Below, piece after piece: positions 1 through 7,929 of a stretch of DNA of 10,285 bases. The translations under genes and the position numbers were made by a program. The stretch is from Pseudomonadota bacterium (GTDB taxonomy: Bacteria > Myxococcota_A > Polyangia > Haliangiales > Haliangiaceae). The notes under the pieces are model-generated. The model saw nothing but the letters and a program-made list of their open reading frames with translations. It was not told the DNA's origin and made no database searches. Where the stretch lies: the NCBI GenBank assembly GCA_023430775.1, contig JAEYYY010000358.1, positions 1-10,285 on the forward strand, in the 5' to 3' direction. Numbering within the stretch: the first letter of the stretch is position 1; every line of letters begins with the position of its first letter.

Positions 1-221
1 TAGTTGGTCGCGTCCTTGACCGTCTTGATCTGCTCGGTGTCTTCCTCGGGGATCGTGATCTTGAACTCCTGCTCGAAGGCGAGCACGAGCTCGACGACCG
101 CCAGCGAGTCCGCCTTCAGGTCGTCGATGAACGACGCCTCGGGGCGGAGCTGCTCGGCAGACACCTCGAGCTGATTGCAGATGATTTCCTTGACCTTGGC
201 TTCGATCTCGTCAGGCGACAT
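1..221 (-). CDS. acpP: Acyl carrier protein, 3' end cut by window edge
   Basis: Carrier of acyl intermediates in type II fatty-acid synthesis (cytoplasm). The visible 73 complete codons begin MSPDEIEAKVKEII and include the phosphopantetheine attachment motif DSL, with Ser39 as the residue expected to carry the 4'-phosphopantetheine arm. Around it are the usual acidic helix II residues (ADSLAVVELVLAFEQEF) and the IPEEDTEQIKTV segment near the end. Typical ACPs are about 78-80 aa, so only a few C-terminal residues lie beyond position 1. The ATG at 221 is preceded by AAGGAAAA (229-236 on the plus strand), a good ribosome-binding site. The gene lies 59 nt downstream of fabG, the usual fabD-fabG-acpP order; fabF would be expected next, outside the window. 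The family is certain. That it is the housekeeping ACP rather than a secondary-metabolism ACP is inferred from the neighbours. Confidence 0.97.
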   Translation of the reverse strand, partial: MSPDEIEAKVKEIICNQLEVSAEQLRPEASFIDDLKADSLAVVELVLAFEQEFKITIPEEDTEQIKTVKDATN

Positions 222-239
222 TGTTCACTTTTCCTTGAG

Positions 240-254
240 GCGCTCGAAGAGCGC
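240..254 (-). other. Small perfect hairpin in fabG-acpP spacer
   Basis: On the coding (minus) strand, GCGCTC-TTC-GAGCGC forms a 6-bp perfect stem with a 3-nt loop, just upstream of the acpP ribosome-binding site. No U-tract follows, so it is not an intrinsic terminator. It could be an mRNA processing or stability element, since ACP is usually made in large excess over FabG, or a chance palindrome in GC-rich DNA. Function is inference. Confidence 0.3.
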
Positions 255-280
255 GCGCGTTTCATAGTCCAGATCGGGGC

Positions 281-1063
281 TTACATCAACAGGCCGCCGT
301 TGACGCGGATCACCTGACCGGTGATGTACGCGGCTTCGGGGCCGGCCAGGAAGGCCACGGCATCGCCGATGTCCTCGGCCTTACCGATCTTGTTGAGGGG
401 GATGCTCTCGAGGAGCTTGGCCTTGGCCGCCTCGGGGAGGTGCTCCTGGGTCATCACGGTATCGATGAACCCGGGGGCCACCGCGTTGACGGTGACGCCG
501 CGCGACGCCAGCTCCTTCGCGGTCGACATCGTCAAGCCGATGATCCCGGCCTTCGAGGCGGCATACGCGGCCTGACCGCCGTTGCCGGATTCACCGACGA
601 CGGAGGAGATGTTGATGATGCGGCCGGCTTCCTTGGCCTTGAGGATCAGCATCGACGCCGCGCGGGTGGTGAAGAACGCGCCGTTGAGGTTGATCTGCAG
701 CGTCTTCATCCACTGATCGTCGGTGAAGCGCATCAGCATGCCGTTGATCGCGATGCCCGCGTTGTTGACCAGGATGTCGAGCTGCTTGTGCTCGCTGCCG
801 ATCGCCTTGATCGCGTCGGTGACCGCGGCGCTGTTCGAGACATCGAAACCCGAGATCGCGCCCACCCCGCCCTGGGCGTCGATCTCGGCGGCGACGGCCT
901 TGGCATCCGCCTCGCGCGTCGAACCGTTCGCATCCGGCAGGAAGTTGACGATCACCTTCGCACCGCGCTTGCCGAGCGCGATCGCGATCGCCTTGCCGAT
1001 GCCCTGCGATGCGCCGGTGACCAGCGCGACCTTGCCCTGCAGTGCCTTGTCTTGAATCGCCAT
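281..1063 (-). CDS. fabG: 3-oxoacyl-[acyl-carrier-protein] reductase
   Basis: NADPH-dependent reduction of 3-ketoacyl-ACP to 3-hydroxyacyl-ACP, the first reductive step of fatty-acid elongation (cytoplasm, normally a tetramer). The 260-aa product is a classical short-chain dehydrogenase. It has the Rossmann motif TGASQGIG starting at Thr16, NNAG at 100-103, the active-site Asn125, Ser154 (in ISSVVG), and Tyr167-x3-Lys171 (YAASK). The AYAASKAG and VTVNAVAPGFIDT segments and the C-terminal GQVIRVNGGLLM are typical of FabG rather than of a generic SDR. The reading frame stays open far upstream, but the ATG at 1063 is chosen because AGGAGA lies just before it, the family starts here, and the upstream extension overlaps fabD. 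The fabD stop (1072) is only 8 nt away and shares bases with this ribosome-binding site, implying coupled translation. Function is very secure from motifs plus context. Confidence 0.97.
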   Translation of the reverse strand: MAIQDKALQGKVALVTGASQGIGKAIAIALGKRGAKVIVNFLPDANGSTREADAKAVAAEIDAQGGVGAISGFDVSNSAAVTDAIKAIGSEHKQLDILVNNAGIAINGMLMRFTDDQWMKTLQINLNGAFFTTRAASMLILKAKEAGRIINISSVVGESGNGGQAAYAASKAGIIGLTMSTAKELASRGVTVNAVAPGFIDTVMTQEHLPEAAKAKLLESIPLNKIGKAEDIGDAVAFLAGPEAAYITGQVIRVNGGLLM

Positions 1064-1067
1064 GGGT

Positions 1068-1073
1068 TCTCCT
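1068..1073 (-). promoter_or_regulatory. fabG ribosome-binding site overlapping fabD stop
   Basis: On the minus strand AGGAGA sits 4 nt before the fabG ATG, and its first bases overlap the TAG stop of fabD (1072-1074). Ribosomes finishing fabD would therefore sit on the fabG initiation site. The site also decides the fabG start against the longer open frame. Confidence 0.8.
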
Positions 1074-1995
1074 ATGCGTTGAACGCTTCGACTTCGTGCG
1101 GCTCGCCGATCGTGGTGACGTCGATGGTCTCCGCGATCCGCTTGACCAGGCCCTTGAGGACCGCACCCGATCCGAGCTCGTAGCCCTTGGTGACGCCGAG
1201 CTTCGCGATCGCCTGGATCGACTCTTCCCAGCGCACCGACGCGGTGACCTGCTGGACGAGCAGCTCCTTGATCTTCGCCGCGTCCGTGTTGGGTACGGCG
1301 GTGACGTTTGCGACGACGGGCACGCTCGGCGCGGAGACCGCGATGCCCGCGAGCGCCTCGGCGAGGCGGTCCGCAGCCGGCTTCATCAGCGAGCAATGGA
1401 AGGGTGCGCTGACCTGCAGCTTGACGGCGCGCTTGGCACCGGCGGCCTTGCAGGCGGGGATCGCGCGATCGATCGCGGCCGCGTGACCGCTGATCACGAT
1501 CTGGCCACCGCCGTTGAGGTTCGCCGGCTCGACCGGCTCACCCGGCTGCGAGCACTCCGCGCACACCGCGCGCGTCTTCTCGAGGTCGAGGCCCATCAGC
1601 GCGGCCATCGCGCCCTGCCCGACCGGCACGGCCTCCTGCATGTACGTCCCGCGCAGGTGCGTCAGCTTGACGGCATCGCGCAGCGACAGCGAGCCGGCGG
1701 CGACCAGCGCGCTCCACTCGCCGAGCGAGTGACCGGCGACGATGTCGAACGTCAGCCCCTTCTCCTTCAAGCAGCGGAACACCGCGATCGACGTGGTCAG
1801 GATCGCCGGCTGCGTGTGCTTGGTCAGCGTCAGGTCATCCTCGGGACCGTCGAAGCACAGCTTGGAGATCGAGAAGCCGAGCGCGTCGTCGGCTTCCTCG
1901 TACGTTCGCTTCGCGATCTCGAACTTGTGAGCGAGGTCGCGGCCCATGCCCACGCGTTGCGAGCCCTGGCCGGGAAACAGCAGCGCCGTCTTCAT
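1072..1995 (-). CDS. fabD: Malonyl-CoA:ACP transacylase
   Basis: Transfers the malonyl group from malonyl-CoA to ACP, supplying the extender unit for fatty-acid synthesis (cytoplasm). The 307-aa product has the normal length of the family. Visible catalytic elements are the N-terminal FPGQGSQ oxyanion-hole region (Gln10), the nucleophile elbow GHSLGE with Ser90, Arg115 (LRGTYMQ) that binds the malonyl carboxylate, and His200 in SAPFHCSLM. The C-terminal VRWEESIQAIAKLGV segment and the GSGAVLKGLVKRI segment also fit FabD. The start ATG (1995) gives the canonical MKTALLFPGQGSQ beginning; only a weak GAAGAA precedes it. It is the first fab gene of the cluster here. fabH, which commonly precedes fabD, is not found next to it. 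Standalone length and the flanking fabG-acpP argue against a polyketide-synthase acyltransferase. Confidence 0.97.
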   Translation of the reverse strand: MKTALLFPGQGSQRVGMGRDLAHKFEIAKRTYEEADDALGFSISKLCFDGPEDDLTLTKHTQPAILTTSIAVFRCLKEKGLTFDIVAGHSLGEWSALVAAGSLSLRDAVKLTHLRGTYMQEAVPVGQGAMAALMGLDLEKTRAVCAECSQPGEPVEPANLNGGGQIVISGHAAAIDRAIPACKAAGAKRAVKLQVSAPFHCSLMKPAADRLAEALAGIAVSAPSVPVVANVTAVPNTDAAKIKELLVQQVTASVRWEESIQAIAKLGVTKGYELGSGAVLKGLVKRIAETIDVTTIGEPHEVEAFNA

Positions 1996-2063
1996 GACGC
2001 CGGGTTCTTCGCACGGCCCGGTCGCCCAAGGAAGCCATCCGCCCGCGAATCCCCTTCACGCGA
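1996..2063 (-). other. Short spacer upstream of fabD
   Basis: 68 nt between the stop of the TIGR02996 protein gene and the fabD ATG. I searched it by eye for -35/-10 hexamers, for a stem-loop followed by a T-run, and for inverted repeats, and saw none that is convincing. It is the only local place where a promoter private to the fab genes could sit, apart from sites inside the upstream gene. Confidence 0.4.
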
Positions 2064-3932
2064 TCAGGTCACGAGCTCGACGAAGGCCGGGTTGCCCTCG
2101 AGCTTCGCGAGGTTGGGGTCGCTCGCGATCCAGTGCCACTCGGGATACGGGGCCTCCTTCGCGGCACGCAACAGCTCGAGCACCCGTGGGAGGTTCGGCT
2201 TCTTCGCCGCGAGTGCGACCACCGCCTGCGCGTGCGCGATCATCGCAGGGAACCGGGCCGCGTCGGCCTTGGCGAGCGCTGACCGTGCCGCGGCAAGCTT
2301 GCCGACCGCGACCAGCGACATCGCGAGGATCGCGAACATGTCGCGGCGCTGCTCGACCAGTGGCTTGTACTTCTCGGCGAGCTCGAGCACCTCGTCGTGG
2401 CGGCCGGCCTGGGCGAGCACGAGCATGACGTCGGCGAGACACGCGGCGCGGCCACCGGAGTGCGCACCGGGCCCCGGCTTGGCATCGATCGACGCGAGCG
2501 CGCGAGGCAGCAGCGCTTCGGCCTCGGCGAGTCGGTCGGTGCGGCGCAGCGCATCGACGATGATCGCGTACAGGTTCGGCTCCTTCGGAGCGCGCAACAG
2601 CCCCTCGCGCGCGATCAGCTCGGCATCGTCGAACTCGTGCATGCGCTCGTGTGCGATCGCCGCGTTCGCCCACGCCCACGTCTTGAGGTCTGCGTCGGGG
2701 AACGTCAGCGACGCATCGAGAAGTGGCGTTGCATCCTTCGCCTCGCCGCGGATGCTGTGGTGCGTGCCGATGTTGAACAACAACCGGCCGATGCCCGGCA
2801 ACGTCTTCAGGCCATCGCGACCCTCGGCGGCGAGCCGATGGTGCAGCCAGCCGCCGGGCTCCTGGTCGAGCTCGAGCCGCTGCGCGCCGGCCGTCCACTC
2901 GACGGTGACGCCGCTCTTTCGCAACTTCTCGACGGCCGCCGCCGTGACGTTCGCGCGGTGCAACACCAGCGTCAGCCCACGCCAGCCGACGAACCGCTCC
3001 AAGGCGGCATCGTCGAACCGGCCGTACGAGAGGTCGAGATGCTCGAGGTTTCGCAGCACGAGGATGTGCTCGAGCTCGACCGCGCCGAGATGCAACAGGC
3101 ACAGCCGGCGCACCTTCGGCACCGCATCGAGCAATCCCTTCAGCGTGCCGGGTCGCCCGCAATCGAGGGACAGCCGCTCGATGTTCGGGCATCCGCCACC
3201 CGCGATCCACTCGCTGCTCACCCCACCGATGTACCCGGCAACCTCGACCAGTCCGGGCATCGGCGTCTGGATCTCTGCCGCGAGCAAGCCGAGCCGCCGG
3301 ATCGAAGGCAGCCCTGCGAGTGCGTCGATGTCCACCCTCGCCGGCCGCATCGAGCTATCGATCACCACCACGGTGTCGAGCAGCGGCGGTGCCGCCGCCA
3401 CCAGCGCATCGATCGCCTCCTGCCCGAGGTCGCCGAGCCCGACGCACCGCACGAACCGGCAGCTCGGATGCGCGAGCAAGCCGGCGAACGCCTGCACCAC
3501 CCCGCGCTTGTGCGACGGCTGGATCCGCAGCTCGTCGATGAACCCCGCGCGCCAGCCGATCCAGCCGCCCGCGATCAGGGCCTTGCCCGGCCCGAGCAGC
3601 AGGTCGAGGTTGGCGCCGAGAAAATCGACCGCGGCCGAGCGCAGCCTCACGTTCGTCGGCTCGTTCTCGATCGCCGCGTGCAGCGCCATCCACTCGCCGC
3701 GCCGATCACCCGCCGCCTGCAACCAGTCCGCATAGACCATGCGCGGCACCGGATCGAGCGGCGCCTCGATGATCGCCTGCTCGAGCGCGGGCTCGCGCGG
3801 CCACTCCGCAACGACGCGCTTCGCCGGCTTCCTGGTCCTCGCCTTCGCCGGCGCACGCTTCGCAGAAGCACGCTTCGGTGCTGTCTTCACCCTCACGCGC
3901 GAGACCATAACGCTCGCGACGCGTGCCGGCAC
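2064..3932 (-). CDS. TIGR02996 repeat-companion domain protein with LRR-like and TPR-like regions
   Basis: Function unknown. Residues about 10-40 form a Lys/Arg/Ala-rich, probably disordered tail. Residues about 45-88 match the TIGR02996 domain (core MVYADWLQAAGDRRGEW), an N-terminal module known mainly from Myxococcota and Planctomycetes, often ahead of repeat domains. Residues about 205-346 hold leucine-rich-repeat-like strands (IERLSLDC, VRRLCLLHL, LEHLDLSYG). Residues about 400-622 are alpha-helical with TPR-like character (AEALLPRALASIDAKPG, AVGKLAAARSALAKADAARF) and end in DPNLAKLEGNPAFVELV. No signal peptide or membrane segment is seen, so it is probably a cytoplasmic scaffold or protein-interaction protein. 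The GTG at 3932 starts 7 nt after the upstream gene; the ATG at 3908 is an alternative giving 614 aa. Neither has a clear ribosome-binding site. It is likely cotranscribed with the upstream DHFR-family gene, and it lies directly before fabD. Confidence 0.85.
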   Translation of the reverse strand: MPARVASVMVSRVRVKTAPKRASAKRAPAKARTRKPAKRVVAEWPREPALEQAIIEAPLDPVPRMVYADWLQAAGDRRGEWMALHAAIENEPTNVRLRSAAVDFLGANLDLLLGPGKALIAGGWIGWRAGFIDELRIQPSHKRGVVQAFAGLLAHPSCRFVRCVGLGDLGQEAIDALVAAAPPLLDTVVVIDSSMRPARVDIDALAGLPSIRRLGLLAAEIQTPMPGLVEVAGYIGGVSSEWIAGGGCPNIERLSLDCGRPGTLKGLLDAVPKVRRLCLLHLGAVELEHILVLRNLEHLDLSYGRFDDAALERFVGWRGLTLVLHRANVTAAAVEKLRKSGVTVEWTAGAQRLELDQEPGGWLHHRLAAEGRDGLKTLPGIGRLLFNIGTHHSIRGEAKDATPLLDASLTFPDADLKTWAWANAAIAHERMHEFDDAELIAREGLLRAPKEPNLYAIIVDALRRTDRLAEAEALLPRALASIDAKPGPGAHSGGRAACLADVMLVLAQAGRHDEVLELAEKYKPLVEQRRDMFAILAMSLVAVGKLAAARSALAKADAARFPAMIAHAQAVVALAAKKPNLPRVLELLRAAKEAPYPEWHWIASDPNLAKLEGNPAFVELVT

Positions 3933-3939
3933 CTGGGAG

Positions 3940-4608
3940 TTATGACTTCGCCGCTGGAGCCTTCGCTCCCCGCGTCAGCACGACGTGCATCGCCGCCTCG
4001 GAGCTCGCGTGCTCGCTGACCTCGTAGCCGAGTGCTTTCAGATCGATCCCGGTCATCAAGCTCTCGCCGCTACCGAGCACGATCGGCGACACCGCGAGGT
4101 GCATGTCGTCGATCAGCCCCCGCTGCAGATATTGGCGCAGCGTCGCCACGCCGCCGCCGATCCGGACGTCCTTGCCGCCCGCCACCGCGCGCGCGCGCTC
4201 GAGTGCCGCCTCGACGCCGTCGGTCACGAAGTGAAACGTGGTGCCGCCCTTCATCTCGATCGGTGCGCGCGCGTGATGGGTCAGCACGAACGTCGGCACG
4301 TGATACGGCGGCTCCTCGCCCCACCAGCCCTTCCACCCATCGTCGAGCCACGCGCCGCGGCTCGGTGCGAACATGTTGCGGCCGAGGATCCACGCCCCCA
4401 CGTTCTCGAAGCCGCGCTTCGCGAACTGATCGTCGAGGCCGGTGGTGCCGTGCTTGCCGCCGAGCATGTCCTTGAAGGTCTGGGTCGGAAACATCCACTT
4501 GTGGACCTGCTCGCCGCCGACACCCAGCGGATGTTCGAGGGTCTGGTTCGGGCCTGCGCCGAAGCCGTCGATCGAGATCGAGAAACCATGCACGCGTACT
4601 CGGGTCAT
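3940..4608 (-). CDS. Dihydrofolate reductase family protein (RibD C-terminal-type domain)
   Basis: A 222-aa member of the RibD_C/DHFR-like NAD(P)H oxidoreductase fold. N-terminal HGFSISIDGFGAG (7-19) corresponds to the family's SLDG-type beginning. AWILGRNMF (72-80) and YHVPTFVLTH (102-111) are the central strands. The diagnostic nucleotide-binding stretch is at 149-182: RIGGGVATLRQYLQ, then LIDDMHLAVSPIVLGSGE. The length fits stand-alone members and there is no deaminase domain, so it is not a riboflavin-pathway RibD/RibG fusion. It lacks the tell-tale features of folate-pathway FolA. Substrate unknown; such proteins are often annotated only as 'dihydrofolate reductase family protein'. The ATG at 4608 is chosen over the longer open frame because AAGGAGA lies 5 nt upstream and the extension overlaps the ATPase gene. 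The TIGR02996 gene follows after 7-31 nt. Confidence 0.9.
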   Translation of the reverse strand: MTRVRVHGFSISIDGFGAGPNQTLEHPLGVGGEQVHKWMFPTQTFKDMLGGKHGTTGLDDQFAKRGFENVGAWILGRNMFAPSRGAWLDDGWKGWWGEEPPYHVPTFVLTHHARAPIEMKGGTTFHFVTDGVEAALERARAVAGGKDVRIGGGVATLRQYLQRGLIDDMHLAVSPIVLGSGESLMTGIDLKALGYEVSEHASSEAAMHVVLTRGAKAPAAKS

Positions 4609-4699
4609 TGCGGTCTCCTTGTGCAATGACGACGCTCGGCAAGTCCAGCGATCGACACGGGCTCGACAGAATTCTGCGGGACCGAACTGCGCGAATTGA
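4609..4699 (-). other. Spacer between ATPase operon and DHFR-family gene
   Basis: 91 nt containing the DHFR-family ribosome-binding site at its 3' end. It is somewhat more AT-rich near the ATPase stop codon (minus strand TTAATCAATTCG, then AGAATTCTGTCG). I see no hairpin-plus-T-tract terminator and no convincing sigma70 promoter, so readthrough from the ATPase operon cannot be excluded. It is the largest spacer between genes in the window and the likeliest boundary between two transcription units. Confidence 0.4.
4614..4620 (-). promoter_or_regulatory. Ribosome-binding site deciding the DHFR-family start
   Basis: AAGGAGA on the minus strand, 5 nt before the ATG at 4608. It is a near-perfect Shine-Dalgarno and rules in favour of the 222-aa product over the longer open frame that reaches 4833 inside the ATPase gene. 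Confidence 0.8.
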
Positions 4700-6633
<1,934 letters not shown>

Positions 6634-6637
<4 letters not shown>

Positions 6638-7929
6638 GGCGCCACGCTTCGTTCGGCCCGCGCGGCGGTTGCGTCCCGACTTTCGATTGCGCGGATCGGG
6701 AGTTCTGACGACGGAAGCGTGGGCACCAGGGTCGCCGCATCCAGCCGCGTGACCCCGAGGCCGCGGGTCCACGCGTCGCTGTACAGCCACAGGCTCCCCC
6801 CGGCGATCAGGTTTCGGTGTCGCGCCTCTCGGGCGAACAATGCGAGGTCGCCACCGACCTTCACCGTGCGGACCAGCCCGGTACTCCCATCGAGGACGAG
6901 CCGGTGTCCATCGGTATCCGCAGCGAACCAACGCGAGCCCGTGCGTGCCATCGTCAAGTGGAGGTTGGACACCTGGATCGGTGGCTTGTCTAGCTGTTCC
7001 AGGTCGATGACGAAGACACCCTCGTCAGCCCGAAGCAGCGGCATGAACCGAGTCGTCTCCCCCGCCGCACCGTAGCTCGCGTCGTACCAATCGTACATGC
7101 CACGAAGCGAGGTCGACTCGACGACCTTTCCATCGAGACCGAGACGGTCGATGTACGTCGTCTCCATGTCGTCCGACGTGCTGACCACGACCAGCGCATC
7201 CCGGTAGCCGAAGCACCGTTGCGGAAACTTCCACTCCGGTGCACTGCGCTCCGGAAACTTGAAGACTCGGTGCGGTGGCAGGTGACCGTTCGTGATCGTG
7301 ATCAACCAGGTGTCTGATGGGGCGTGCTCGATGGCGTAGTAGCTGCCGCCAACCTTGCAGCTGCTCGCGATCCGCCCTGACCAGTGTCCGTTCGCACCCA
7401 CGATCAGGCCATCGACGTCGTCGAAGATCGCGTGATCGCCAACCACCCAGGGTTGTGTCAGGCGCGAACGAGTCGACATGCGATGCTGTTCGCGCCCGGT
7501 CATCGGATCGAGCGCCACGACCTGCTCCCCGATCGCCATGATCAGCGAGCTCCGCGTTCGGGCCGAGATCGTGTACGACGAGTGCAGTTTGACGCCCGAA
7601 ACGGTGGACCTCCAAAGGAGGTGTCCATCCTCGAGATCGAACGCGCGCAGGACCATGGCCTCCTCCTCCTCTAGCCGTTGCTGGACGACGGCGACCCGCT
7701 CGTGAGTCGCGATACCCGCGCTTCGCGAGATCGACTCGCCCGCCAGCTCGGTCTCCCACAGGATTCGTCCCCCCACGTCCAGGCGCCGTACGCGGAGAGC
7801 ATGGTGATTTGACATCCAGGTCACGACGGCACCGCCATCCTCGAGTGCGGAGATGTCGGCGATGCGCCCCACCTCGTCGTCATCGCAACCAGCCAGCAGC
7901 AGGAGCCCGATGATGCAGAGAGCCCTCAT
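6634..7929 (-). CDS. Beta-propeller (PQQ-like) lipoprotein
   Basis: 431 aa. The N-terminus is a type II signal peptide: MRAL, a short hydrophobic run, then lipobox LLAG-Cys15, followed by Asp-Asp-Asp. The mature protein should be a lipid-anchored periplasmic or outer-membrane protein. The remainder shows repeated beta-propeller blade signatures of the PQQ-like kind: DVGGRILWETELAG (51-64), DLEDGHLLWRSTVSG (98-112), EQVVALDPMTGREQHR (135-150), DRLGLDGKVVESTS (261-274) and RLVLDGSTGLVRTVKVGG (343-360). Catalytic quinoprotein residues are not expected in such domains; they usually act as binding scaffolds. The start at 7929 is preferred to the longer frame because AAGGAG lies 8 nt upstream, the signal peptide starts there, and ATGA overlaps the upstream stop. 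The partner is unknown. Coupling to the ATPase gene suggests the two products work in one system. Confidence 0.88.

Noticed and set aside
225..288. Out-of-frame reading in the acpP leader ending ...RALFERLKEK-stop, 3 nt before the acpP ATG
   Set aside because: It looks protein-like, but it has no ATG, GTG or TTG near its beginning and runs back out of frame into fabG. A leader peptide cannot be supported.
1042..3735. Very long plus-strand open frame (897 codons) antisense to fabD and the TIGR02996 gene
   Set aside because: Its translation is rich in Arg/Ser/Ala without family motifs, and it lies opposite genes with clear domains. Long antisense frames are usual in DNA with such high third-position GC.
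2064..3932. TPR-like half considered as the C-terminus of a serine/threonine kinase
   Set aside because: No kinase motifs (no glycine loop, HRD or DFG) are present in the 622 residues.
2397..4019. Plus-strand open frame of 540 codons
   Set aside because: Antisense shadow of the TIGR02996 gene: Arg/Gln/His-rich, no recognisable domain, no ribosome-binding site.
6638..6931. N-terminal extension of the ATPase by 98 residues
   Set aside because: The extension is Arg/Pro/Gly-rich and overlaps the lipoprotein gene. The ATGA junction at 6634-6637 is the better start.
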